A model generated the notes under the pieces. That model did not search any database. It was not told the origin of the DNA and saw only the letters and a list, made by a program, of their open reading frames with translations. Positions 54,378 through 64,000 of a stretch of 64,000 nt of DNA are shown here, one piece after another (position 1 is the stretch's first letter; each line of letters starts with the position of its first letter). Both the position numbers and the translations under genes were made by a program. The DNA comes from Perkinsus olseni (Eukaryota; Perkinsozoa; Perkinsida; Perkinsidae). The stretch lies in the NCBI GenBank assembly GCA_013115135.1, contig JABANP010000028.1, positions 1-64,000 of the forward strand. The letters are read 5' to 3'.

Positions 54378-55735
54378 TCATGATCACAGTTACTACTAGA
54401 GGTGTCACCGCACAGGATCATGATCACAGTCACTATCAGAGGTGTCACCACACAGGATCATGATCACAGTCACTATTAGAGGTGTCACCACACAGTAACG
54501 TGGTGACAGTTAGTATTATAGTTGTCACCACACAGTGGCATGGTCACAGTTAACTATTAGAGGTGTCACCACACAGTGGCATGGTGACAGTTACTATTAT
54601 AGGTGTCACCACATAGTGGCATGGTGACAGTTACTATTAGAGGTCTCACCACACAGTGGCATGGTGACAGTGACTCTTAAACCTATCACCACACAGTAAC
54701 ATGGTGACAGTTACTATCAGACCTATCACCACACAGTGGCATGGTAACAATGACTGCTAGAGCTATCACCGAACAGTAATATGGTGACACTTACTGTTGT
54801 AGGTGTCGCCACACAGTGGCATGGTGACAGTTAATTATTAGAGGTGTCACCGCACAGTGGCGTGGTGACAGTGACTGTTAAACCTATCACCACACAGTAA
54901 CATGGTGACAGTTAATTATTAGAGGTGTCACCACACAGTGGCATGGTGACCGTTAATTATTAGAGGTGTCACCGCACAGTGGCGTGGTGACAGTGACTGT
55001 TAAACCTATCACCACACAGTAACATGGTGACAGTTAATTATTAGAGGTGTCACCACACAGTGGCATGGTGACAGTGACTGTTAGACCTATCACCACACAG
55101 TGGCATGGTGACAGTGACTGTTAGACCTATCACCACACAGTAGCATGGTGACAGTTACTATTAGAGGTGTCACCACACAGTGGCGTGGTGACAGTGACTG
55201 TTAAACCTATCACCACACAGTAACATGGTGACAGTTAATTATTAGAGGTGTCACCACACAGTGGCGTGGTGACAGTGACTGTTAGACCTATCACCACACA
55301 GTAACATGGTGACAGATAATTATTAGAGGTGTCACCACACAGTGGCATGGTGACAGTGACTGTTAGACCTATCACCACACAGTGGCATGGTGACAGTTAC
55401 TATTAGAGGTGTCACCACAGAGTGGCGTGGTGACAGTGACTGTTAAACCTATCACCACACAGTAACATGGTGACAGTTAATTATTAGAGGTGTCACCACA
55501 CAGTGGCATGGTGACAGTGACTGTTAGACCTATCACCACACAGTGGCATGGTGACAGTTAATTATTAGAGGTGTCACCACCCAGTGGCATGGTGACAGTG
55601 ACTGTTAGACCTATCACCACACAGTGGCATGGTGACAGTTAATTATTAGAGGTGTCACCACACAGTGGCATGGTGACAGTGACTGTTAGACCTATCACCA
55701 CACAGTGGCATGGTGACAGTGACTGTTTGACGTAT
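54378..55735. repeat. Minisatellite: about 33 units of about 41 bp, each an inverted repeat
   Basis: Each unit has the core TCACCACACAGTGGCATGGTGA, in which GTCACCA pairs with TGGTGAC to make a hairpin. Two linker types follow: TTATTAGAGGTG-like and ACTGTTAGACCTA-like. The first 11 units are irregular; the three leftmost have GATCATGATC instead of GTGGCATGG. From about unit 12 (near 54840) the two linker types largely alternate, giving a higher-order period of about 83 bp. Unit variants GTGGC, GTAAC and GTAGC recur. It ends in degenerate sequence near 55740. Confidence 0.95.
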
Positions 55736-56789
55736 CTTCATCCCTACACGGTAACACGAGGTGACAGAGCGGTTATAAGTTTATGCTCCCCTGAATGTGA
55801 TGAAGCGGAGCATATACGAAGGAGTCGCCTCAAACGAGGAACCCTGCAGACTGTGAGGGTGCTGAATAAACCAATTCCGAAACTAAGGATTGATCCTAGA
55901 GCTCATTTTAACACCGTGGAACTCGAAGTTCTCGCACGATATCAATGCTGACCCTCAGAATTGTTGGACTGAACACCCTCAGTATAATGGAGGCATACCC
56001 CATGACGGGAAATAGGAGGGGTTGAGGCCACGGAATAGGAGCTGAGCATCTCGGTTTCGCGTGCGGAGGGTGCAAGGCAATTTTGTCGATCTGCCGCACA
56101 GGTACTCTATTAGGTCAGTGTCGGATGTGACTAAGAATCCACATTGGCGACGAGATTCTTCACATTACGTTGGCTTTGAGTGCTTTCCATGTGGCCTTTT
56201 TCGGGTTACTTCAAAATCGCGCCGCGCACTTCGCGCGTATGCGTGCTGGCCTGCACGCAGACACAATCTGAGTAAATGGGGATGGTCGGAGCACTTCCGC
56301 CGTGCAGTGCTGACTGCAGGATATACATGCTGAACAAGTAGCGGCTAATGTGGTGTCTACATTCATTCGGTTACAACTTATATTCGATTCTTTGGGTTCA
56401 TGTAGACGAAACTCCGCACAAACCGCATGGAATCTCGCCGAAATTTTCGGCCGCATGCTCTCTCTAATCACCGATAGCCCGTTCTGCCTTCAGGCCGCGT
56501 TTTCGCCTTCTGTTAATCCACCCTTCTGAAACACCCACCACGCTACTAGCGTAACGCTAGTCTCAAAACCCCGAGTTGTGCTTGACGCAACTCAGCGCAA
56601 GATCAACTTGCAAGTCCCCAATTAGGATCATCAATCCCGGCTCGGACTCCTGACTTGACGAGGATAGCAGGATATTGATACTCATATCGCCCTTGGACGA
56701 GTATCGTTTGAGAATAAATGATAGCTTATGCCAGGCATTTGGTTGGCATCGTCACTCGTGGGTGACATGGCAGCACGAGGTTGAACTCT
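55736..56789. other. Intergenic, no gene seen
   Basis: About 1 kb between the minisatellite and the helical-repeat gene. Contains a short palindrome (ACTAGCGT-A-ACGCTAGT at 56545-56561) followed by GAGTTG...CAACTC at about 56573-56593. No coding character. Confidence 0.4.
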
Positions 56790-58720
56790 GCTGTTGTTGG
56801 AAGTGATGGCGGTGCTCCGACTCGCACTCAGTGTTCCTATCAATCTCTCAATGCTCACGTCGCGGAGTTCATCACTCTTTATCGGAACTTTGGCCAGAAG
56901 GTGCCCTGCTCTAGCACGGCTCACCTCCAGGCGATGCATCATCACTGATACTCATGAGCGAATGACTGCAATCCAAAATATCAAGGTGATTCCCAGTGGG
57001 ATGTCATCGGCGGTGTGGCTGACCGTTGCGGTCTCAACTCCTTGCCCAGAAGCGAGCATGTGTTGATCGGATGTCAGGACCCTGGTGAGCTCTTAGCTTA
57101 CTACGCCAGTCATGCCGATATGGACCCTCGCTCATTGGAGTCAACGCTCCGTGCATTGGGCCATGCCACCAACCAGAGTCTCGTGCAGAGTGTCATAAAC
57201 GATGAACGCTTCCACAGGCTTCTTACATCTATCACCACTAAGCTTGAGGTTGGTCGTGGTGACACCGCATGAGTGTTCAATGAAGTACTTGTTATGTAGA
57301 GCCTCGATGCGAGATCTATCGCCCGGATGGCGAATGCTCTCGGTCTCTTTCCGAGTAGGACTAGTCCGGAGATGCTAGAGTGTGCGCAAACGATATGCGA
57401 AGTGGCAGTGAAGAGGACCAACGCGTTCAGGTCGTACTCACGATGACCATTTGAATTCGCCCACATACTGTTCGTGCTTCAGTCCGTCGTCCTTGGCGTC
57501 TCTTGCGCTCGGTCTAGCGGTACGTGGAGTGCAGACTCCCAAGCTGGTCGAGTTTGTCAGGATGGAGACTATGAAGAGCTTACAGGTACCGATACAGGAG
57601 CTAACGTCTTGCGGAGGAGCGGGAGTTCTGCTCATCTTTTGTGTCAGGACTTCGACCCGGGGCAGATGTGCAACATTCTGGAGGCCTATCGCCGCTGGAA
57701 CGTATTCAACCGTGAGCTGGTGGATAACGTGGTGGAGAGAATGACTGATGAAGTGGACAGGTTCGTGATGGGAGTGTGAATAGGATCGATCTCTCTCATC
57801 CTCAACCATGCTAGGTTCACCGGCAGAGACGTAGTTTTGGCGCTGAATGTGATGTCCAAGCTCGCCCTCGCCAGGTAGTCGGGAGAAGCACTCACGGCGG
57901 TCGCTTGTCGTGGGATGCAGAGGTGTCAGTGATGGGAGGCTGTGGATGGCTGCTTTATTCACGTTTCCTTGTTCCCTAATTGCACATCTCTTTATGCGTT
58001 AGAGGCTTCCTGCTCCGCCGTCTCACTGGCCTCGCCTTCGATAACCTACCTCAATTCACTGGCTCACAGCTGGTGCAGTTAATGTCCAGCTTAGCCAAGC
58101 TGAGGTAGTCCCCTCAGCAACCGTCGCCGTCTACCAGGGAGCACCCAATCAGGTTCCTTACGACAGCAGCGGCCGACGACATAGTGGACGCCATTGGCAA
58201 ATGCAAGCATACCTTGCCGACCACTCAAGTGGGCTACTACACCGCCAGCAACTCCATCATCGCACTGGTACTGAGCCTCTCAGGTCAGCGAAGTGCTCTT
58301 CGCACTGGCGCTCTCCGATTATGAGGGTTCCGAGACGACGATGCAGAAGTTCGTTACGCAGTATATGAAGGTAGTCTCATCTGGGGCACCTCGTGAATCT
58401 CGTCGTGGATCGCTCCGCTGCAGCTTTCATAGCGTGTTGCATTGCTTCAGGCTCTGGATGGCTCTTATGTTACTCTCTCCTCCCTCGCCGATGTAGCTTG
58501 GTCTCTGTGTTTCTCGCTCACGGATGATACCAGTAAGTTCAGGAAAGTCGCGTTGAACTGATACCGTGAGTTTTATCGGCTCAGGTGCGTTGGCAGAAGT
58601 CGTCAGGAGAATCTACGAGATGCCCGCTCCCAAGAGTAGAGCGATTCTTCTGAAGATGCATGAGGTAGTGTGCTCGCCTACTAGAACTATTACTATCACC
58701 GCTTCTCCCGGGCCTCGATA
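56790..58720 (+). CDS. Heptatricopeptide-type helical-repeat protein (organellar RNA-binding type), tentative
   Basis: Many short plus-strand exons each hold one or two helical repeats: SLNAHVAEFITLYRNFGQKV; AYYASHADMDPRSLESTLRA with LGHATNQSLVQSVINDERFH; LDARSIARMANALGLFPSRT; DPGQMCNILEAYRRWNVFNR with ELVDNVVERM; FTGRDVVLALNVMSKLALAR; FTGSQLVQLMSSLAKLR; SYVTLSSLADVAWSLCFSL; ALAEVVRRIYEMPAPKSRAI. The repeated pattern (x-ML-x3-LA-x-L after a short turn, about 37 residues apart) resembles the heptatricopeptide/FAST-type repeats of alveolate mitochondrial RNA-binding proteins. No C-terminal RAP domain was found, and start and end are not resolved. Confidence 0.45.
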
Positions 58721-59778
58721 AGCGCTGTACCGTACGTACGGACCGCAGGTCGCCGCGCTTCTGTAGGTGCAGAATTCTTTGAATCTTGAGTACCCGGGTA
58801 TAGCTAAGAAACACCCAGTGCCGACAGCATGGCTCACTTCGATGGAGGAGAACGATAAGATGGACCAGGATAAGTAGGGCTTGAGGATCGAAGTTGGGGT
58901 TACAGCGCATTTCATGATCGCTTCCACTGCATCCGTATTGGTGGCACCTCTCTGCATTCTTTCAGGACTGACTCGTCCCGCCTCCACGCCGAAGTTCTCA
59001 CGCTCCTCGATAACGTTAAGGGCACACATGGCATCCGATCTCGATTGTCGGTTGAGAGAAACGTCCCAATCGGTGAGGGGCACGGCTGAGACGGCGCGAG
59101 GATTTAAAATAGTGGCATTTGTACAGGTCCGTATCATGTTGATTTCTTCGACGCTGCCACAGGTCTAGTCATTGATATCGACACCCCCAGCAGACCTACC
59201 TCCAGGTGTCTTCTTTCGAATACTCTGGTATTCTAGATCGAGTAATTTCAGGAAAATGAGACACCGTCATATAGAGCTGTTGCCCAACACGACGTATAAA
59301 ACCCTCACGATTAACTACTGGTAAGAGGAAGTGTGAGTGGATCGTTGTTTAGCGACCAGTGTAGGGATTGGAGACGACATAGCAGAAAAGAGGAAGAGCA
59401 GATGAGCTACTTGAAGGCTGTAGTCAAGCAGGCCTTAGAAGGTCCGAGCCCCGAACAAGAGTGAGGGAGCATCATGAAGTTTCCGAGTAATTATCAATCT
59501 CATGTTTCTGACCAATTCTTGGATCTGTTTCGCTGGAGTTTCCCACGAGGTTCTTCCCCGGGAGGGCGCTCGCGGTATGTCTTCAATGTGTGCTAGCTTG
59601 CCCTTCTGCGCACCTTCTTGGGCGATCCTCTTCGTAGCTAGTATCGAAATTTGTCGCCAATGTACTGTTCCCGGTCTGACCAGAACTCGACGGAAACGAT
59701 GCTCGCTCCTTATGGCCGTCTTCATTCGGGTAGTCTCTCACCCTCTCGCAGTTCATCTAATTCTTGTTATTGTTAAAG
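58721..59778. other. Intergenic, no gene seen
   Basis: Overlapping frames on both strands near 58581-59168 and 59435-59834 without recognisable domains; some may be 3' exons of the helical-repeat gene. Confidence 0.35.
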
Positions 59779-62195
59779 ATGGTATCATCACCGTTACCCG
59801 CTCCATCCTCTGTGAGAGGTTCTACGGTGGTTGAAGGCGTGCCGACCGAGAAGGGTAAGGTGAAAAGCGACGGCAACGAGCTACGTGGCAGAGGCTACGT
59901 GAGCACTGTTGCAGCCATGAGCTGGCCAACGGCGATTTGTAAACTGACTATACTCTTCTTCTTTTACTTCCTTGGGCTACTCATCTGTTTTATGCCCAAG
60001 TGCGCTCTGCGAAGGTGGGCACGCAGGGTGCAGCGGTACCTGGTCGTGTGGCTGTACGACATCCGCCCGCCGGCGTACTCGTCGGTGAGGTTTTCGAACG
60101 TGAGAGCACCAATAAAGGGTACGAGTTTTGAACTGGATGGCATTCTCGTTCTACCGGGTGAGGGTGATAAGTTCCCTTCATACTCATCCGCACGCCCTAC
60201 GGCAAAGAGACGTTAATCAATGACGCTAGGATCTATGCTGAGCGTGGGTACGGGGTACTCATTCAAGACAGTCGTGGACGGTTTGGGTCCACAGGAGAGT
60301 TCTTCCCCCTGGAAAATGAGCGCGAGGATGCAGCGGCAGCGATCGATTGGCTTGTCCACGACTGCGAGTACTACGACGGTGAGGGCATTGGCGTGCATGG
60401 TCTGAGCTACAACGGTATGTGCGCCTACAGCTCTCTCTCAAACCCCTTGGGAAGGCAGCACGTGAAGTGCATCGTCCCCGGTATATCCGCCTGTGAACTC
60501 TATCCCGTCATATTCGGTCACGATGGTAATCAGTGGTCCTTCGAGTTGGTATGCCGTTGGCTGTGGTTGGTGATCGGTAAAGGTGACACGAAACCTCTGC
60601 CGGGCAAGCCGATGCCGTTGAGGAAACGTGTCGAGAGGGTTGGAGTTTTGTTGCAGTAAGAATGAATTTTTCGACAGCTAAGACAGCTGTAGTGTGACGC
60701 TGCATGCAGGTTCTTCTTCATGCGTGAAGCACCGCCGTTCAAACGAGCCTACTGGAGTCTGCCGTTGGAGAATGTTGACAGACTGCTGCTGAACGGCCAG
60801 CCTTTGGAGGTGTATCAGAAAGCTATCCGGGATACTGATGTTGATGGGGAGTTCTGGAAGCATCGGAATGTGCTGTGCGACTTGCGTAGGTTACCAGGAC
60901 TGTCGGTCGGCACTTTTTGTGATCACTATATTTCCCCGCAGGGACCGACACACCGCTGGGCGGTATCCACTTCGTAGGCGGCTGGTATGACTTCTTCCTT
61001 CGCCAGATGCTCAAGGACTACACAAAGCGAAGGCCTCTGGCCGAGGTATGCGCTAGTTACAGTCACCGAAATGTCACCGAGATCTTAGGTGACGTTCGAC
61101 TCACTGTGGGCAAGTTCGCTCACTGGCAGCTGTTCAAGTACGTGCCACTTTACACACGGACTGTGATGGACTTCTACGACCACTACTTCGCAGCTCCGAG
61201 GAAGGAAGGCTACAGACGGAGATCAGGCCTATCCTGTTACTTTGGAGATCGTACGTCGTCGTCCTCCTAGAGGGTACCTCACTTCATTGTGGTCAGATTC
61301 AAAGTCGAGAAGATTCCATCTCGTACTTGCATCTGTCGGATTGGCCGCCTCGTGATACGGATCCTATGAACTTGGTCATGACCTCGAATGGGAGGCTTGT
61401 AGATGAGAAGGCAGCCATGGACCAAGAGGAGGGCGTGGTGCGGTATGGAACAGTCCTTTCAAACGAGGACGTGATCGTGGGTGATGTTACAGGTATCACT
61501 ATGACCCCCGGGCCCCCACACCGGCTGTCGGAGGCACATCTTTCAATGCGAAGAACTGCGGCGAGAAATTGCAAGATGATTTCGAGAGGGAGAGGCTTGC
61601 CAACGGGGACTTAGTCGTAGGTCTGAGGCTTGTCGAAGAATTGTCAATCGTGCCCTTCTCGAGGTCTTTACAAGTCCGCCCTTCAAGACCAATGCCCTTA
61701 TCGTCGGCAATGTGAAGTGCCGGGCGACTGTGAAGTCCAGCGCACAGAGCGTAGACATTGTATGCCGACTTTGTAGGGTCGACAGGAAGGGCCACTCGTA
61801 TAATCTCTGCGACGGCTTGGAGCGCCTCTGGGATGTGAGTCTGCTGGGTGCCGACTGTCTCCTCTCACTGCCCAGTGCTTTAGGCTGGCTCCGCCCACAC
61901 AGTAGAAGTGGACTTAGGCCCGACATGCGTACTGATCCGCAAAGGCGAGCGTGTGAGGTTGCAAATGACCAGTGCGGCATATCCCAGGTGATGGTCAGCC
62001 CCGGGGTTCTCTTGTAGATGCGCTCGAGTTTTCAGGTGGTTGCGCAACTTCAACACTGGCAATAGAGACATCGCTCGAGAGACTGAGCTTGGTCCGGTCG
62101 CGGAGCAGCAGGTCATCGTCGGTTCGCCATCGGTGTCATTACTACGTCTCCCAACTCTGAGGAATGTCTCAGGAGATCACGCGCATATCGATTGA
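59779..62195 (+). CDS. Membrane-anchored CocE/NonD-type hydrolase (peptidase S15 family)
   Basis: Starts near ATG 59779, with a basic N-terminus and one membrane helix (ICKLTILFFFYFLGLLICFM), then the alpha/beta-hydrolase. Blocks in order: PIKGTSFELDGILVLPGE, IRTPYGKETLINDARIYAER, GYGVLIQDSRGRFGSTGE, and the nucleophile elbow GVHGLSYNGMCAYSSLS. Then VDRLLLNGQPLEVYQKAIRD, GIHFVGGWYDFFLRQMLKDY and VGKFAHWQLF, where the His is the likely catalytic one. The C-terminal jelly-roll domain has YDPRAPTPAVGGTSF, FTSPPFKTNALIVGN, DGLERLWD and WLRNFNTGNRD, ending VSGDHAHID at 62195. The family cleaves acyl esters, cephalosporin esters or X-Pro dipeptides; the substrate here is unknown. Several introns (most around 50-100 nt) are implied by frame changes. 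Confidence 0.75.
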
Positions 62196-62386
62196 GTACT
62201 TTTTGTTCAGCGGGTCGGGACGAATCGAATACGTCGTACACTTTTGTTGTGCCCACAATGATACAGTCGTAGCTGTGGCTTCCCTCTTTTTCATCACCCG
62301 GTCGGTGATTTCTTGCCCGGGTACAGGCCGGTGTTGCGTTCAGTTGGCTTCGGGATAATCATTTTCGGGAATCTACTTGCCTCTAA

Positions 62387-62893
62387 ATGCCGATGTCTCG
62401 AGCCGTTGTGAATGATTTGGCCGAGTATAAAGGAAAGAGATTAACGAGACAGATACACAGACATCCCTCAATACACATGACCGATCCTCTCCCTCAAGCA
62501 AGTTATCCTGGCTCATCGCAAGGCCCTGCGAGAGGAAAATTTGCTCGATCACGGCCCACACGCGAGCCCAATTCCCGGAAAAGAGTCGCCCCGGGGGTTC
62601 AACCGTTTGAGTTGGAATTGGACTCCTGGGACTCGTGATTGGTTTGTACAGTTGTTGGATGCAACTGGACGGGCTCTCAAGTGCAAGCCAAGAACCGGAG
62701 CGCTACAGAGCCTCAGCCTAGCTGCCATAACGAAGTCTGGTCAGGAGCTCCTAGACGAGAAAGCGTGAGCCACATGATGCGGCGACTTCGTTGCGGTCGG
62801 CCCGCAACGGACCCCATCGAGGTGGAAATTTACACACATGCCGTGAACGTCACGGATCCGAGAGGGAAAGCATACGAAGGAACATACTCATAA
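62387..62893 (+). CDS. Possible small gene, weak
   Basis: Overlapping plus-strand frames. One (from about 62520) reads LAHRKALREENLLDHGPHAS and FVQLLDATGRALKCKPRTGA to 62768. The other ends EVEIYTHAVNVTDPRGKAYE at 62893. They could be two exons of one gene, but I cannot place the splice sites and no family is recognised. Confidence 0.25.
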
Positions 62894-63243
62894 TTTTCCT
62901 CGATCATTGCAATGCATTGCAGGAATAAGGCAGTAGCCTATCTCGTACGACCCCACTATTAGCATCCCACGTTAGTATCACCAACACAAGCAGAATTGAT
63001 GCTAGCAGACGATTAAAATAGGTGCACTGTGAGATGAAATTTACGAGCGGTATCTCTTCGGTCATGAGCTTCGTTCGAGTCGCACCAGCCGAAAAACGTG
63101 GTGATCAGCATCCTCCCTTGAAGTCTATCCGACCGTGGGTATCGTAGAAGTCCTTCCCTTCCTTATTGACAGGGTCCGCCTCGCGATGAAAGGTTAATGG
63201 GCCAGCCTTCTCCTACATACACCATCAACACACACAGGATGCC
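62894..63243. other. Intergenic, no gene seen
   Basis: No frame with coding character on either strand. Confidence 0.35.
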
Positions 63244-63700
63244 TCAACCTACTTTCCCCGGCATATGAAAATCAGTATCGTGTTTGTTGTCGGTAAGTTG
63301 CTGCCACTCAGAGAGGATTTCTAACCGGTACGCCTCAGTTTTCGCGAGATCGTCCTGAGGGGAGATCAGCACTACGCTAGCCCCGACTCGCATTGGAGTC
63401 TCACCTGAAACCCGGGCAAATTCTTGAGCTTTCTCTTCAGTTCAGAAGCTCTCATCCCTCTCGGATCAAGCGGCGTCGCCACCATCATGTCCACATCAGT
63501 ATACTTGTCAAATAGGGCCTCGCACAGCGAGCAGCATGCGGCGCATCCCGCGGTAGTAGCACGCAGGAAGCCTCACCTTTGCAAGAACCGCTGGCCCACT
63601 TCCGAAAGTCAATCTGGGTACGGAGGTCGTGCAGAGTTGCCGAGCGAATCGCTGCATCATCGGTGGAACTCCGATAAAAAACGTCTGCGAGAGACGACAT
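63244..63700 (-). CDS. 120-residue protein of unknown function, three exons
   Basis: Exons 63700-63563, 63518-63405 and 63354-63244 are all phase 0 and total exactly 121 codons. Introns are 44 and 50 nt with GT-AG ends. The protein begins MSSLADVFYRSSTDDAAIRS, continues through ALFDKYTDVDMMVATPLDPR and a basic helix (ASELKRKLKNLPGFQ), then a second helix (AKTEAYRLEILSEWQQL), and ends MPGKVG. Mixed alpha/beta composition, no signal peptide, no membrane segment. No family recognised. It lies about 100 bp downstream of the UBX-domain gene on the same strand. Confidence 0.55.
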
Positions 63701-63797
63701 ATCCCGTGACTTACACCAACAAAACGGGCGTGCAAATAGAAACTGGATCAGCTTGTAACGGTATATAAAACAGTGTCACACAACTAGTGCGATGAAC

Positions 63798-64000
63798 TCA
63801 GTGGGCTTCGTCGAACTGAGGATCTTCTTCAGGATCGATGGGAGCGATCATGACCACAGCGTTGGGGGCAAGCCCCATGTCCTGACAACACGGTGATCCG
63901 ACGATAATCCCTCCTCAAAACATGATGTTCTCACCTTCAGGGTTCTGTCCCGCTTCCCACGGAGCTTGGTCACTGGGAATGCCGTGCTAAGCTCGAAGTA
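63798..64000 (-). CDS. UBX-domain protein, C-terminal part (runs off the window)
   Basis: Two exons are visible: 64000-63935 (continuing off-window) and 63881-63798, separated by a 53-nt GT-AG intron in phase 0. They encode YFELSTAFPVTKLRGKRDRT, then DMGLAPNAVVMIAPIDPE and a short acidic tail ending FDEAH. The pattern of an L-T-x-F-P strand, a turn, TL, then GL.PNAVVMI is the C-terminal half of a UBX ubiquitin-like domain, which usually docks on the AAA ATPase p97/Cdc48. Only about 49 residues are in the window, so other domains are unknown. Confidence 0.6.

Noticed and set aside
54378..55735. CRISPR-like array.
   Set aside because: The 'spacers' are just two repeated linker types, units are contiguous tandem repeats, and the organism is eukaryotic.
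55652..55951. A 99-codon ORF at the right edge of the minisatellite.
   Set aside because: Its first third is translated repeat sequence and the rest has no coding character.
1..64000. A dinoflagellate-type spliced-leader RNA gene.
   Set aside because: I looked for the conserved leader core by eye and did not see it; a proper search could still find a divergent copy.

Overview
This window looks like nuclear DNA of an intron-rich alveolate protist. My best guess is a Perkinsus-type genome, at moderate confidence. The evidence is: protein-coding genes split by many short GT-AG introns (most 43-110 nt where both ends can be fixed by reading frame); a nucleoside phosphorylase whose motifs (VVGDPGR, SHGVGGPG, DGCPLKWDEGDYD) match the apicomplexan PNP type; an ankyrin-repeat plus histone deacetylase fusion; two eukaryotic nuclear tRNA genes (Asn-GTT, Arg-CCG); and compact, mixed-strand gene order. 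There are no operons, bacterial ribosome binding sites or CRISPR arrays.

Layout. 1-8065: a BEL/Pao-like LTR retrotransposon on the minus strand with two 267-bp LTRs. Its integrase is split by a 967-bp nested DNA element (1527-2493) flanked by an 8-bp target duplication. 8.4-13.6 kb, plus strand: a CCCH zinc-finger gene, a low-complexity protein with two SUMO-interacting motifs, a coiled-coil protein and a 69-residue coiled-coil protein. 14.2-16.8 kb: two intronless, protein-identical PNP genes in tandem. 17.6-20.5 kb: an eight-exon RNF126-type RING protein with three SAP-like repeats, a small four-exon RING protein, and tRNA-Asn. 21-25 kb: two unrecognised minus-strand genes, an AGC-type protein kinase and a short plus-strand ORF. 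25.5-28.5 kb: ankyrin-HDAC. 28.9-34.2 kb: three tandem membrane-anchored patatin-like paralogues. 34.3-38 kb: a coiled-coil protein and a possible scramblase. 38.8-41.7 kb: UTP6, a small-subunit processome protein. 42-44.2 kb: tRNA-Arg and a ten-exon NAD-dependent glycerol-3-phosphate dehydrogenase. 44.4-47.4 kb: an RCC1-repeat/BTB protein. 48.9-52.3 kb: an Enhancer-of-Polycomb-like gene and an unrecognised gene. 54.4-55.7 kb: a 33-unit hairpin minisatellite. 56.8-58.7 kb: a heptatricopeptide-type helical repeat protein. 59.8-62.2 kb: a membrane-anchored CocE/S15-type hydrolase. 63.2-64 kb: a 120-residue protein of unknown function and the C-terminus of a UBX-domain protein.

The genes are mostly housekeeping functions and do not form one pathway. 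Themes that recur are ubiquitin/SUMO signalling (two RING proteins, a BTB protein, a UBX protein, a SIM protein) and chromatin (HDAC, EPL1-like). The least expected signals are the dense enrichment of the hexamer AGGCCT in the retrotransposon, the architecture of the nested DNA element, and the hairpin minisatellite with two alternating unit types. Exon coordinates are my own frame-and-splice reconstructions; those whose exon lengths close to a whole number of codons are flagged.
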